A stretch of DNA of 64,000 nucleotides from JBKBII01 sp046299415 (GCA_046299415.1 JBKBII010000003.1:124001-188000), one strand, 5' to 3'; shown: positions 8,379 to 23,213, counted from the first letter of the stretch. A program made the numbers and translations. The notes: a model not told the origin generated them from the sequence alone.

Positions 8379-8983
8379 GCCAGCCACCCTTCTAAACGCA
8401 TGACGGCGTCTCGATCGACCACGACAACATCTGCGCCGACCAGCAAAGCCGGATTGACTCCAAACGAATCAACCATCGAAACGCCGGGGACGTTACCGAA
8501 GGCGCGGATCGTCTCGGCAGAGAACGCATCACTGACCAAAACGATCCGACCCGACAAACCAGAAGACTCCAACCACGCCAAGCCGTCCTTGGTGCGACCA
8601 GACATAACCTCAACTCTTTCGGCAACCTTCAAGCGATCTTGGCGAACCAGCTCTGACAGAACCGAGCGCAGCGCACCGCGATACATTTTCCGGTTAAGCT
8701 TTTGACTAAAGTCACGCGTGCTCGCCGCGAATACCTTGCCACCGCCACGCCAGAGCGGACTACGAATCGTACCAGCACGAGCGCGCCCCGACCCCTTTTG
8801 ACGGAACGGCTTTATACCCCCGCCCGAAACATCGGTGCGACCTTTTTGAGCACGGGTACCTGACCGTCCTCCAGCCAGGTAAGCCACGACCGCTTGATGA
8901 ACGAGGTCTTCGTTGAATTCGGCCCCGAAACACCGTTCGGATAGGTCGGCAGAGCCTGAACTTCCAATTATTTGAACTTGCAT
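8375..8983 (-). CDS. rplD: 50S ribosomal protein L4
   Basis: L4 binds 23S rRNA, and in enterobacteria it also represses its own S10 operon by acting on the mRNA leader. The 202-residue product has the extended tunnel loop (KPFRQKGSGRARAGTIRSP, then WRGGGKVF) and is of normal length. In this genome the candidate control region lies just upstream of rplC rather than upstream of rpsJ. Whether L4 autoregulates here cannot be read from the protein. Confidence 0.97.
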   Translation of the reverse strand: MQVQIIGSSGSADLSERCFGAEFNEDLVHQAVVAYLAGGRSGTRAQKGRTDVSGGGIKPFRQKGSGRARAGTIRSPLWRGGGKVFAASTRDFSQKLNRKMYRGALRSVLSELVRQDRLKVAERVEVMSGRTKDGLAWLESSGLSGRIVLVSDAFSAETIRAFGNVPGVSMVDSFGVNPALLVGADVVVVDRDAVMRLEGWLA

Positions 8984-8987
8984 CGAA

Positions 8988-9650
8988 TCAACCTTCAGCC
9001 TGAGCGGACTGTCCCTTCACCGCTCTGCGAACGATGACGTTGCCCGATTTCGAACCCGGCACGGCGCCTTCCACGAGCAGGAGATTGCGCTCAGTGTCGA
9101 CCCGCACGACCCGGAGATTCTGCGTGGTGACGCGTTCGTCCCCCATGTGGCCCGCCATTTTCTTTCCCTTGAAAACACGACCAGGAGTTTGGTTTTGCCC
9201 AATGGAACCCGGGGCGCGATGCGAACGCGAGTTACCATGGGTCGCGTCTTGCATGCGAAAATTGTGACGCTTGATGACGCCCTGAAACCCCTTGCCCTTC
9301 GACCGCCCCGTCACGTCGACCAACTGACCCTCTGAAAACTGGTCGACGCCGATCGAATCGCCCGCAGTAACATCCTTGATGTCCGCCACGCTGCGAGCCC
9401 GCAACTCCCACGTCCCGCGACCAGGCTCAACGCCGGCCTTCGAGAAATGACCTCGCATCGCACCGGTGACGCGAGACGCACGGCGGACGCCGACCGTGAC
9501 CTGCACCGCGTCATACCCGTCGTGCTCGACGGTCTTGCGCTGCACGACTCGATTTGGCTCAACTTCGATTACCGTAACGGGCAGGGATTCGCCCGATTCA
9601 GTAAAAACCCGCGTCATTCCCAACTTGCGCCCGACGACACCCAGCGACAT
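8988..9650 (-). CDS. rplC: 50S ribosomal protein L3
   Basis: L3 initiates assembly of the 50S subunit and reaches the peptidyl transferase centre. Starting at the ATG at 9648-9650, with GAGGA seven bases upstream, the product has 220 residues and begins MSLGVVGRKLGMTRVF. An in-frame start eight codons upstream is possible. The loop PGSIGQNQTPGRVFKGKKMA carries the glutamine methylated by PrmB in E. coli. A 211-base gap with a promoter and hairpins separates it from rpsJ. Confidence 0.96.
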   Translation of the reverse strand: MSLGVVGRKLGMTRVFTESGESLPVTVIEVEPNRVVQRKTVEHDGYDAVQVTVGVRRASRVTGAMRGHFSKAGVEPGRGTWELRARSVADIKDVTAGDSIGVDQFSEGQLVDVTGRSKGKGFQGVIKRHNFRMQDATHGNSRSHRAPGSIGQNQTPGRVFKGKKMAGHMGDERVTTQNLRVVRVDTERNLLLVEGAVPGSKSGNVIVRRAVKGQSAQAEG

Positions 9651-9738
9651 GACCGATTCCTCTAAACAGCTCATGGACAGCTCGACCTTAACCCTCTCAC
9701 GCCACGACACAAACCATTAACGTCGGAGAGCACGAAGC

Positions 9739-9828
9739 CGCGGGACAGAAGCGTTTGCTTCGCGCCGCCCGCGTAGATCAAACATCCGGGAAATATGCGG
9801 CCCGAAGCTAAACTCAACGTCGGGCCGC
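9739..9828 (-). promoter_or_regulatory. Structured 5' leader of the rplC transcript (two hairpins)
   Basis: Two stems can be drawn in the mRNA between the candidate promoter and rplC. The first pairs 9820-9828 with 9797-9805: nine perfect pairs, GCGGCCCGA with TCGGGCCGC, with a 14-base loop. The second closes CGCGGG (9768-9773) with CCCGCG (9739-9744) and has an inner GAAGC/GCTTC hairpin at 9748-9761. No U-run follows either, so they look like leader structure rather than a terminator. An L4-responsive leader is a reasonable guess by position only. Confidence 0.5.
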
Positions 9829-9840
9829 GGAAAGCGCAAG

Positions 9841-9869
9841 ATTATGGCACAAAAAAAACGATTAGTTAA
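9841..9869 (-). promoter_or_regulatory. Candidate sigma-70 promoter for rplC and downstream S10 genes
   Basis: On the minus strand TTAACT (9864-9869) is followed after 17 bases by CATAAT (9841-9846). The -35 box overlaps the last codons and stop of rpsJ. A GCGC stretch follows the -10 box. Transcription would start near 9834, immediately before a strong hairpin. In enterobacteria the S10 promoter lies upstream of rpsJ. Here rpsJ follows tufA by three bases, so this site is the only roomy position for it. Confidence 0.5.
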
Positions 9870-10173
9870 GCTTTAATTGCACATTTACGCCTGCGGCTAA
9901 TTCAAGCTTCATCAACGCGTCGACCGTTTTCTCGGTCGGCTCGACAATGTCGAGAACGCGTTTGTGAGTTTTAAGCTCGTACTGATCCCGCGCATCCTTG
10001 TTGACGTGCGGAGAAATCAGGATCGTATAAAGCTCACGCTTGGTAGGCAAAGGAATCGGGCCCTTGACCCGCGCCCCAGTGCGCTTGGCGGTCTCGACGA
10101 TTTCAGCGGCCGAGCGGTCAATCAGACGATGGTCGAAAGCCTTCAGACGAATGCGAATGTTTTGGTTAGCCAT
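9862..10173 (-). CDS. rpsJ: 30S ribosomal protein S10 (NusE)
   Basis: S10 is a 30S head protein that doubles as NusE, the partner of NusB and NusG in antitermination. The 103-residue product begins MANQNIRIRLKAFDHRLIDR and contains GPIPLPTKRELYTILISPHV, all standard. Only three bases separate its ATG from the tufA stop, so it is almost certainly read on the str transcript, while rplC downstream has its own promoter candidate. Confidence 0.97.
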   Translation of the reverse strand: MANQNIRIRLKAFDHRLIDRSAAEIVETAKRTGARVKGPIPLPTKRELYTILISPHVNKDARDQYELKTHKRVLDIVEPTEKTVDALMKLELAAGVNVQLKLN

Positions 10174-10176
10174 GAG

Positions 10177-11367
<1,191 letters not shown>

Positions 11368-11411
11368 GCTTTTCCCCAATCCCGAATGTTTCGATCAACG
11401 CCTCGCTCGAA

Positions 11412-13508
11412 TTACGAGGCTTTCTTGATAACCGCGTCGGCGACGTTTGATGGCGCCTCGGCATATTTCAGAAATTCCATCGAGTAGGTAGCACGCCCTT
11501 GCGACATCGAACGCAGGCCCGTTGAATACCCGAACATTTCTGACAACGGGACTTCGGCGCGCAAGAGCTTTTGGCCTGCAACGTCATCCATCCCCTGGAT
11601 CATGCCGCGGCGACGGTTGAGATCACCCATGACATCACCCATATAATCTTCCGGCGTCTCCACCTCGACTTTCATTATCGGCTCGAGGAGAACCGCTCCG
11701 GCCTTAATCGCCCCTTCCTTGAAGGCCATTGATCCCGCGATCTTGAAGGCCATTTCGTTTGAGTCGACATCGTGGTACGAGCCGTCGATAAGGGTCACTT
11801 TGAAATCGACCACCGGGTAGCCGGCAAGAACGCCATTCCCCATCTGCTCCTGAATGCCTTTGTCGACCGCCGGAATGTATTCCTTCGGAACGACCCCGCC
11901 GACGATGGCGTTGACAAACTCGTAGCCTGCACCCGGTTCGCGCGGCTCGATGCGAATCACCACATGGCCGTACTGACCGCGCCCACCGGACTGACGTACG
12001 AACTTGCCTTCCTGTTCGACGGTCTTGCGAACGGTTTCGCGATAGGCAACCTGCGGCTGGCCGATATTGGCCTCAACCTTGAATTCTCGTCGCATGCGAT
12101 CGACGATGATTTCAAGATGGAGCTCGCCCATGCCTGAGATGATCGTCTGACCCGATTCTTCATCGGTCCGAACCCGGAAGGATGGGTCTTCTTGCGCAAG
12201 CTTGTTGAGCGCAATGCCCATTTTTTCTTGATCGGACTTGGTTTTGGGCTCAACCGCGATAGAGATCACCGGCTCCGGGAACTCCATTCGCTCAAGCTCG
12301 ACCGGATTGGCCGGATCACAAAGCGTCGTGCCCGTGTAGACTTCTTTCAAACCAACACAGGCGCCGATGTCACCAGAGCGGAGTTCTTTGATCTCTTCCC
12401 GATTGTTGGCGTGCATTTGGAGAATGCGACCGATGCGCTCGCGATTCCCAGTCTGACTATTCAGAACGCTGTCGCCAGCCGACAACACGCCGGAGTACAC
12501 CCGAACGAAGGTCAACGAACCAACAAATGGATCCGTGGCAATCTTGAACGCCAACGCGGCGAAAGGCTCATCGTCGCCGGACTTACGCTCGACTGGCTCG
12601 TCCGATCCAAGCATGGTCCCTTTGATCGCTTTGACTTCTGTTGGCGCCGGTAGGTAGTCAATAACGGCGTCAAGCATCGCCTGAACGCCCTTATTCTTGA
12701 ACGCGGTGCCACACAACATTGGGAACATCTCGAGGTCGAGCGTGCGGCGACGAATTGCCGACTTCAGCGCTTCCTCGGACAGATCCCCTTCTTCGAGGTA
12801 GGCGTTCATGGTCTCTTCATCGACCTCGGCCGCCGCCTCAAGTAGATTTTCGCGCCACTCTTTGGCCTCGTCCAGAAGCTCGGCCGGAATATCGGCGTAC
12901 TCGAATGACACACCCATGTCATCCTCGCCCCAGTAAATCGCCTTCATTTTGACGAGATCAATGACACCCTTGAATTGATCTTCGGCACCGATCGGCAGCT
13001 GAATCGGTACAGCATTCGCCTTCAGCCGCTCACCGATCTGCTCACGCACGCGCAAGAAATTCGCACCCGTGCGGTCCATCTTGTTTACGAAGCAAAGACG
13101 CGGAACCGCGTACTTGGTCGCCTGGCGCCACACAGTTTCCGACTGCGGCTGAACCCCACCGACCGCGCAATAAACCATACATGCGCCATCGAGAACCCGC
13201 ATTGATCGCTCGACTTCAATCGTGAAATCAACGTGTCCAGGCGTATCGATGATATTGATGCGATGCTCGGGGTATTGCTTACCCATGCCGGACCAGAAAC
13301 AGGTCGTCGCGGCCGAGGTAATAGTGATGCCGCGCTCTTGCTCCTGCTCCATCCAGTCCATCGTGGCTGCGCCATCGTGCACTTCGCCAATCTTGTGCGA
13401 AATACCGGTGTAAAACAGGATGCGCTCTGTGGTGGTCGTCTTGCCGGCGTCGATGTGCGCGCTGATGCCAATGTTTCGATAGCGCTCGATTGGGGTCTTA
13501 CGTGCCAC
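11412..13508 (-). CDS. fusA: Elongation factor G
   Basis: EF-G drives translocation and, with RRF, ribosome recycling. The 698-residue product has the GTPase P-loop AHIDAGKTTTTERILF near residue 20, DTPGHVDF near residue 90 and NKMDRTGA near residue 145, followed by domains II to V, with QSGGRGQYGHVVIRIEP in domain IV. Length is normal. It lies between rpsG and tufA in the str operon, with a 107-base gap after rpsG. Confidence 0.98.
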   Translation of the reverse strand: MARKTPIERYRNIGISAHIDAGKTTTTERILFYTGISHKIGEVHDGAATMDWMEQEQERGITITSAATTCFWSGMGKQYPEHRINIIDTPGHVDFTIEVERSMRVLDGACMVYCAVGGVQPQSETVWRQATKYAVPRLCFVNKMDRTGANFLRVREQIGERLKANAVPIQLPIGAEDQFKGVIDLVKMKAIYWGEDDMGVSFEYADIPAELLDEAKEWRENLLEAAAEVDEETMNAYLEEGDLSEEALKSAIRRRTLDLEMFPMLCGTAFKNKGVQAMLDAVIDYLPAPTEVKAIKGTMLGSDEPVERKSGDDEPFAALAFKIATDPFVGSLTFVRVYSGVLSAGDSVLNSQTGNRERIGRILQMHANNREEIKELRSGDIGACVGLKEVYTGTTLCDPANPVELERMEFPEPVISIAVEPKTKSDQEKMGIALNKLAQEDPSFRVRTDEESGQTIISGMGELHLEIIVDRMRREFKVEANIGQPQVAYRETVRKTVEQEGKFVRQSGGRGQYGHVVIRIEPREPGAGYEFVNAIVGGVVPKEYIPAVDKGIQEQMGNGVLAGYPVVDFKVTLIDGSYHDVDSNEMAFKIAGSMAFKEGAIKAGAVLLEPIMKVEVETPEDYMGDVMGDLNRRRGMIQGMDDVAGQKLLRAEVPLSEMFGYSTGLRSMSQGRATYSMEFLKYAEAPSNVADAVIKKAS

Positions 13509-13615
13509 GGGTTCGCTCCTGAAGTCGCAACCGGCTGGAGCCGGTCATCGCATGGAAGGCGTTATTTAAACGCGCCAAACGGGTGCCAATCGCCGCTCGG
13601 CGCTCTCGATCTTGG

Positions 13616-14083
13616 TTACCAGCGGAAGTGAGCAAACGCCTTGTTGGCATCTGCCATACGGTGCGTATCTTCCCGCTTCTTTACAGCCGCACCTTTGTTT
13701 TCCGACGCGTCCATCAACTCCCCAGCCAGCTTCAACGGCATTGATCGCTCGCTGCGTTTGCGGGCAGCGTCGACAACCCAACGCATTGCCAGAGCGTCTT
13801 GGCGAACGCTGCGCACTTCGACCGGCACCTGATAGGTCGCGCCCCCTACGCGGCGAGACTTAACCTCGACGCGCGGACGGACGTTATCAAGCGCATTCTC
13901 AAGAATCTCCATACCGTTCGGATGGCGTGTCGCGATCTGGTTGAGCGCACCGTAGACGACACGCTCAGCGACCGATTTCTTGCCGTCGCGCATGACGATG
14001 TTGATGAACTTGGCCAGCCGCTCGCTCTTGAACTTAGGGTCAGGCAGGAGATGGCGCTTCGGGGCTTGTGCACGTCGGGACAT
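13616..14083 (-). CDS. rpsG: 30S ribosomal protein S7
   Basis: S7 nucleates the head of the 30S subunit and in E. coli represses the str operon by binding the rpsL-rpsG spacer. The ATG at 14081-14083 gives 155 residues beginning MSRRAQAPKRHLLPDPKFKS. Conserved segments such as GGATYQVPVEVRSVR and HRMADANKAFAHFRW are present. The spacer upstream is 182 bases, long enough to carry such a control site. Confidence 0.97.
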   Translation of the reverse strand: MSRRAQAPKRHLLPDPKFKSERLAKFINIVMRDGKKSVAERVVYGALNQIATRHPNGMEILENALDNVRPRVEVKSRRVGGATYQVPVEVRSVRQDALAMRWVVDAARKRSERSMPLKLAGELMDASENKGAAVKKREDTHRMADANKAFAHFRW

Positions 14084-14265
14084 ATTCGTTTCGATCCTGG
14101 ATTCGATCGCACACACGAGGCAATCGTGGCACGAATGCCGCGTACGAAACGGCGGCTAAACGGTTTCATTTAACAAAACTAGGGTGGAAGTTGACCGCCC
14201 CGCAAACTCATTGACCGAAAGCTCCCACGAAGCGGGCTCGCGAAAGGCCTTCCGTCGTAAGCCAA
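14084..14265 (-). other. rpsL-rpsG spacer, possible S7 control region
   Basis: This 182-base gap holds no open reading frame of note on either strand. By position it is the place where E. coli S7 represses its own operon. I can see no single dominant hairpin, so the assignment rests on gene order alone. Confidence 0.25.
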
Positions 14266-14640
14266 TCACTTTTTCGGACGCTTGGTACCGTACTTCGATC
14301 GAGCCTGCATGCGCTTTTGCACGCCTTGGGTATCGAGGCTGCCACGAACGGTGTGGTAGCGAACGCCTGGCAGATCCTTGACTCGCCCGCCGCGGATCAG
14401 CACCACAGAGTGCTCCTGAAGGTTGTGGCCTTCGCCCCCAATGTAGCTGGTCACCTCATAACCATTGGTCAACCGGACTCGAGCGACTTTGCGCAGCGCG
14501 GAGTTCGGCTTCTTCGGCGTGGTGGTATAGACACGGGTACATACACCACGCTTTTGCGGCGAGCCCTGAAGGGCTGGGACGTCGCTTTTTTCGACCTTCC
14601 GCTTACGCGGCTTGCGGACCAGCTGATTAATGGTTGCCAT
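14266..14640 (-). CDS. rpsL: 30S ribosomal protein S12
   Basis: S12 is part of the decoding centre. The ATG at 14638-14640 gives 124 residues beginning MATINQLVRKPRKRKVEKSD. The streptomycin-sensitive residues are intact: the lysine in TPKKPNSALRKVARVRL and the lysine in GGRVKDLPGVRYHTVRG. It is the first gene of the str operon, 135 bases after rpoC, with a promoter in that gap. Confidence 0.98.
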   Translation of the reverse strand: MATINQLVRKPRKRKVEKSDVPALQGSPQKRGVCTRVYTTTPKKPNSALRKVARVRLTNGYEVTSYIGGEGHNLQEHSVVLIRGGRVKDLPGVRYHTVRGSLDTQGVQKRMQARSKYGTKRPKK

Positions 14641-14670
14641 GCGGGATTCGACCTTCCTCAAAAATTGCGA

Positions 14671-14691
14671 ACAGGACAGTAACCGTCCTGT
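14671..14691 (-). promoter_or_regulatory. Hairpin in the rpsL leader
   Basis: The bases ACAGGAC and GTCCTGT form a seven-pair stem with a seven-base loop just after the predicted start of the str transcript. On the minus strand a short T-run (AATTTTTG) follows about four bases later, so it could act as a weak attenuator. It sits 31 bases before the rpsL start codon. Confidence 0.4.
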
Positions 14692-14703
14692 CGAGGGCGC
14701 AGA

Positions 14704-14733
14704 AGTTTACGGGTTATATCAGTTTGGTGTCAA
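14704..14733 (-). promoter_or_regulatory. Promoter of the str operon (rpsL)
   Basis: A perfect TTGACA at 14728-14733 is followed after 18 bases by TAAACT at 14704-14709 on the minus strand. The start would fall near 14697, in a GCGCCC-rich discriminator, the kind linked to stringent control in proteobacteria. The site lies between rpoC and rpsL. Confidence 0.6.
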
Positions 14734-14775
14734 CTTCACGACGGCAGGCGCGAGGCGCCAACCCCCGTGCAAGTC

Positions 14776-17700
14776 TCAGGCGCTCGTTCCAGATTCATCA
14801 TCCGCCGCCGCGGCCACCTCAGGTCCCTCGGCGACCTCGCTCTCTTTCTCGGGGGACGAGATCGAACTGGGGCTAAACCAGGGCATTTCGGGATTACGCT
14901 TGCGACGCCGTTCGTTGTGCGAAGCGAGGCCCGTGCCGGCGGGAATCAAACGACCGACGATGACGTTCTCCTTCAAGCCGCGTAGATCATCGCGGGCGCC
15001 GCGAACCGAAGACTCCGTCAAGACTCGCGTCGTTTCTTGGAAAGAGGCCGCCGAAATGAAGGACTCCGTGACCAGCGAGGCTTTAGTGATACCAAGTAGG
15101 ACGCGCTCATAGGTCGCGGGCAACTCGTTGTCCTTGAGCTTTTCGTTGGCCTCGAGCACTCGGACGAGATCCACTTGATCCCCTGCCAGAAAGCGCGTAT
15201 CGCCTGGATCCTGAATCACCACCTTGCGAATCATCTGCCGGAGGATCGTCTCAATGTGCTTATCGTTGATCTTGACACCCTGTAACCGATAAACGTCTTG
15301 GATCTCCTGAACATGGTAGGCCGCCAACTCCGCTGAGCCCTTGAGCCGAAGAATGTCGTGCGGATCCTGTTCACCATCGACGATCACCTCGCCACGTTCC
15401 ACCCGCTCATTCTCGAACACGGTCACGTTGCGGAACTTGGGAATCAGTGTCTCAACCTGGTCGCCCTCGTCCGTCGTGATGATGATTCGCTGCTTGCCCT
15501 TGGTTTCCTTACCGAAGGAAATCGTGCCCGTTGCCTCCGCAAGAACCGCAGGCTCTTTCGGCTTACGCGCCTCGAACAAATCGGCCACCCGCGGCAGACC
15601 GCCGGTAATATCGCGAGTCTTGGACGACTCCTGTGGCAGGCGCGCGATGATGTCTCCAACCTCGACTTCAGCACCGTCCTCAAGGCTAAAAATCGCGCCG
15701 GCCGGCAACACGTATTGCGCGGGCACATCGGTACCGGCAATCGTCAACTCGGCACCGGATTCATCTACAAGGCGGATCGTCGGGCGAAGATCTTTTGCAA
15801 TCGCAGGCCGAGCCTTCGGATCCATCACGACGTTCGAAGACAGACCGGTGATCTCGTCAACTTCACGCGAGACCGTCTGGTTTTCGATGAAGTTCTCGAG
15901 TCTCACGCGCCCGCGAACCTCGGTGATGATCGGGTGAGTATGGGGATCCCAGCTCGCGATTTCCTGGCCCGCTTCTACTCGTGCGCCGTCTACGGTTGAG
16001 ATCAGCGCACCGTATGGGAGTTTGTACCGCTCACGTTCCCGACCGGTATCGTCGATGATGCCGATTTCGCCAGAGCGCGAGACTGCGACCAACGCGCCGC
16101 TCTTGTTTTCGACAGTTTTGATGTTGTGCAGGCGGACCACACCCGCGCTCTTGACGTTGATCGAGCTCGCTGTGACTGAACGCGACGCCGCGCCTCCGAT
16201 GTGGAAGGTGCGCATCGTCAGCTGCGTGCCCGGCTCGCCGATCGACTGCGCTGCGATGACACCAACAGCCTCACCGATATTGACCAAGTGTCCACGAGCC
16301 AAGTCACGACCATAGCACTTGGCGCAGATGCCCTGACGCGTCTCACAAGTGATCGCCGAGCGAACCCACACTTCGTCGACCGAGTGCTCGTCGAGCAAAT
16401 TGACCTCGGCCTCGTTAAGCAAGGTGCCAGCGGCGATCAAGACGTCGTCGGTGCCGGGCCTGTGAATATCGACGGCGGCCACGCGACCGAGCACGCGATC
16501 GCGTAACGGCTCGACGATATCGCCACCCTCGATGATCGGCTTCATCAAAAGCCCACGCTGGGTACCACAATCGGGTTCAGTAACAACGACGTCCTGAGAA
16601 ACGTCAACAAGGCGGCGCGTCAAATAACCCGAGTTCGCTGTTTTTAGAGCGGTATCTGCCAGTCCTTTTCGCGCCCCGTGGGTCGAGATGAAGTACTGAA
16701 GCACATCGAGGCCTTCTCGGAAGTTGGCGGTGATCGGGGTTTCGATGATCGTGCCGTCCGGCTTGGCCATCAGACCGCGCATCCCCGCCAGCTGGCGGAT
16801 CTGCGCCGCAGAGCCGCGAGCGCCAGAGTCCGCCATCATGAAAATCGAGTTGAACGACGACTGACGGGCCTCGGTGCCGTCAGCACGCGTTACCCGTTCG
16901 GAACCGAGGCGCTCCATCATGGCTTTGGCGATCTGATCGTTACAATGCGACCAGATATCAACAACCTTGTTGTAACGCTCGCCCTTGGTTACAAGTCCAG
17001 AGGCGTATTGTTCTTCGATGTCCTTGACCTGGCGCTCGGCTGCTTCAAGGATGACCGCCTTCTCATCAGGAATCACCATATCGTCCGCGCAGAAGGACAC
17101 CCCTGCACGCGTCGAATACTCGAAACCGAGGTACATCAGCTGGTCAGCGAATACGACTGTGTCCTTCAAGCCCAGCCGTCGGTAACACGAGTTGATCAAT
17201 GCCGAGATGGCCTTCTTCGGAAGCTCGCGGTCGACTAGCGAAAAAGGCATGCCTTTCGGCAGGATTCGCGACAGGATTGCCCGGCCGACCGTCGTCGACA
17301 CCCTACGGATCTGTGGTTCTGCACCCGCTGGCGAATCGTCATCCAGAATGGGCAGCCGCACTTCAATACGCGCGTGCAACTCTACAATCCCCGCCGCGTA
17401 TGCACGCTCAAGCTCGGCGAGATCCGCAAAGCGCATCCCTTCGCCGCGGCCATTGATCCGCTCGCGCGACAAGTAATAAATCCCAAGAACGATGTCCTGA
17501 GACGGAACGATAATCGGCTCGCCATTCGCCGGCGACAGAACGTTGTTCGATGACAACATCAACGTCCGCGCTTCAAGCTGCGCTTCGATCGACAAAGGCA
17601 CGTGCACAGCCATCTGGTCGCCGTCGAAGTCCGCGTTGAATGCTGCGCAAACGAGCGGGTGAAGCTGAATCGCCTTACCCTCGATCAGGACCGGCTCAAA

Positions 17701-19008
17701 CGCCTGAATCCCAAGACGGTGAAGCGTTGGAGCGCGGTTCAACATGACCGGGTGTTCACGAATGACTTCTTCGAGGATGTCCCAAACTTCCGGGCCTTCC
17801 TTCTCGACCATTTTCTTTGCAGCTTTGATCGTCGGCGCCAATCCTCGACGCTGCAGCTTTCCGAAAATGAACGGCTTGAACAGTTCGAGGGCCATCCGCT
17901 TGGGCAAACCGCACTGATGCAAGCGCAACGTCGGGCCCACCACGATGACCGATCGCCCCGAGTAGTCGACGCGCTTACCGAGCAAGTTTTGCCGAAACCG
18001 ACCCTGCTTGCCCTTGATCATGTCCGCCAATGACTTGAGCGGCCGCTTGTTGGTACCGGTAATGGCTCGCCCACGACGACCGTTGTCAAGCAACGCATCG
18101 ACCGATTCCTGCAGCATGCGCTTTTCGTTGCGCACGATAATATCGGGCGCCGCGAGCTCAAGCAGACGCTTCAGACGGTTGTTACGGTTGATAACACGCC
18201 GATAGAGATCATTTAAATCGGAGGTCGCGAACCGGCCGCCCTCGAGCGGTACGAGCGGGCGAAGGTCCGGCGGCAAGACGGGCAGCACCGTAAAAATCAT
18301 CCACTCGGGGCGATTGCCGGATTCGATAAAACTCTCGATCAATTTGAGGCGTTTGCCGAGCTTCTTCGTTTTGGTCTCGGAGGATGTTTCTCTTAACTCG
18401 TCGCGCATTCTCTGCGCTTCACCCTGCAAATCGATCTGTTTGAGAAGCTCGTATATCGCCTCGGCACCCATCAGCGCTGTGAAATCGTCGCCGTGGTTTT
18501 CTAAGGCGTCGAGGTATTCCTCGTCGGACAGCAGCTGTCCACGATCCAACGTCGTCAGGCCTGGGTCGGTGACAATGAAACTCTCAAAATAGAGGACCTT
18601 CTCGATATCTTTGAGGGTCATATCGAGCAACAAACCGATGCGCGAGGGCAACGATTTCAGATACCAGATATGCGCAACCGGGCTGGCGAGATCAATATGC
18701 CCCATGCGCTCGCGACGAACCTTGGTCTGGGTGACCTCGACGCCACATTTTTCGCACACGACGCCACGATGCTTGAGGCGCTTGTATTTGCCACACAAGC
18801 ACTCGTAATCCTTGATCGGCCCGAAGATCTTGGCGCAGAACAAGCCATCCCGCTCGGGCTTGAAGGTTCGGTAGTTGATGGTCTCGGGCTTCTTCACCTC
18901 ACCAAATGACCACGAGCGGATTTGTTCTGGCGAAGACAGCCCGATGCGAATTGCATCAAACTCTTCGGTCTGAGTCTGCTGCTTGAATAGGTTCAGGAGA
19001 TCTTTCAT
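14776..19008 (-). CDS. rpoC: DNA-directed RNA polymerase subunit beta prime
   Basis: This is the catalytic partner of RpoB. The 1410-residue product is full length for a gammaproteobacterium. It has the N-terminal zinc ribbon (CLCGKYKRLKHRGVVCEKCG), the catalytic NADFDGDQMAVH motif near residue 460 holding the active-site magnesium, the trigger-loop region, and the second zinc site (CETRQGICAKCYGRDL). It follows rpoB after 71 bases. The alanine- and glutamate-rich tail (ESEVAEGPEVAAAADDE) is not conserved in general. Confidence 0.98.
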   Translation of the reverse strand: MKDLLNLFKQQTQTEEFDAIRIGLSSPEQIRSWSFGEVKKPETINYRTFKPERDGLFCAKIFGPIKDYECLCGKYKRLKHRGVVCEKCGVEVTQTKVRRERMGHIDLASPVAHIWYLKSLPSRIGLLLDMTLKDIEKVLYFESFIVTDPGLTTLDRGQLLSDEEYLDALENHGDDFTALMGAEAIYELLKQIDLQGEAQRMRDELRETSSETKTKKLGKRLKLIESFIESGNRPEWMIFTVLPVLPPDLRPLVPLEGGRFATSDLNDLYRRVINRNNRLKRLLELAAPDIIVRNEKRMLQESVDALLDNGRRGRAITGTNKRPLKSLADMIKGKQGRFRQNLLGKRVDYSGRSVIVVGPTLRLHQCGLPKRMALELFKPFIFGKLQRRGLAPTIKAAKKMVEKEGPEVWDILEEVIREHPVMLNRAPTLHRLGIQAFEPVLIEGKAIQLHPLVCAAFNADFDGDQMAVHVPLSIEAQLEARTLMLSSNNVLSPANGEPIIVPSQDIVLGIYYLSRERINGRGEGMRFADLAELERAYAAGIVELHARIEVRLPILDDDSPAGAEPQIRRVSTTVGRAILSRILPKGMPFSLVDRELPKKAISALINSCYRRLGLKDTVVFADQLMYLGFEYSTRAGVSFCADDMVIPDEKAVILEAAERQVKDIEEQYASGLVTKGERYNKVVDIWSHCNDQIAKAMMERLGSERVTRADGTEARQSSFNSIFMMADSGARGSAAQIRQLAGMRGLMAKPDGTIIETPITANFREGLDVLQYFISTHGARKGLADTALKTANSGYLTRRLVDVSQDVVVTEPDCGTQRGLLMKPIIEGGDIVEPLRDRVLGRVAAVDIHRPGTDDVLIAAGTLLNEAEVNLLDEHSVDEVWVRSAITCETRQGICAKCYGRDLARGHLVNIGEAVGVIAAQSIGEPGTQLTMRTFHIGGAASRSVTASSINVKSAGVVRLHNIKTVENKSGALVAVSRSGEIGIIDDTGRERERYKLPYGALISTVDGARVEAGQEIASWDPHTHPIITEVRGRVRLENFIENQTVSREVDEITGLSSNVVMDPKARPAIAKDLRPTIRLVDESGAELTIAGTDVPAQYVLPAGAIFSLEDGAEVEVGDIIARLPQESSKTRDITGGLPRVADLFEARKPKEPAVLAEATGTISFGKETKGKQRIIITTDEGDQVETLIPKFRNVTVFENERVERGEVIVDGEQDPHDILRLKGSAELAAYHVQEIQDVYRLQGVKINDKHIETILRQMIRKVVIQDPGDTRFLAGDQVDLVRVLEANEKLKDNELPATYERVLLGITKASLVTESFISAASFQETTRVLTESSVRGARDDLRGLKENVIVGRLIPAGTGLASHNERRRKRNPEMPWFSPSSISSPEKESEVAEGPEVAAAADDESGTSA

Positions 19009-19030
19009 TCGACGCCTCTGAATCTTTCGC

Positions 19031-19046
19031 GAGGGCTGAAGCCCTC
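19031..19046 (-). promoter_or_regulatory. Hairpin between rpoB and rpoC
   Basis: The sequence GAGGGC-TTCA-GCCCTC (minus strand) is a perfect six-pair stem with a four-base loop in the 71-base rpoB-rpoC spacer. No T-run follows, so it is not an ordinary terminator. It may be an mRNA processing or stability element. Confidence 0.45.
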
Positions 19047-19079
19047 ACGTATGGGAGCGGTGATCACAACGTGGCGCGT

Positions 19080-23156
<4,077 letters not shown>

Positions 23157-23213
23157 CGTCGTTCACCTCGTGCGATGAGGGCAGTGGGCATCCACGGCAG
23201 CGCAACACGGAAA

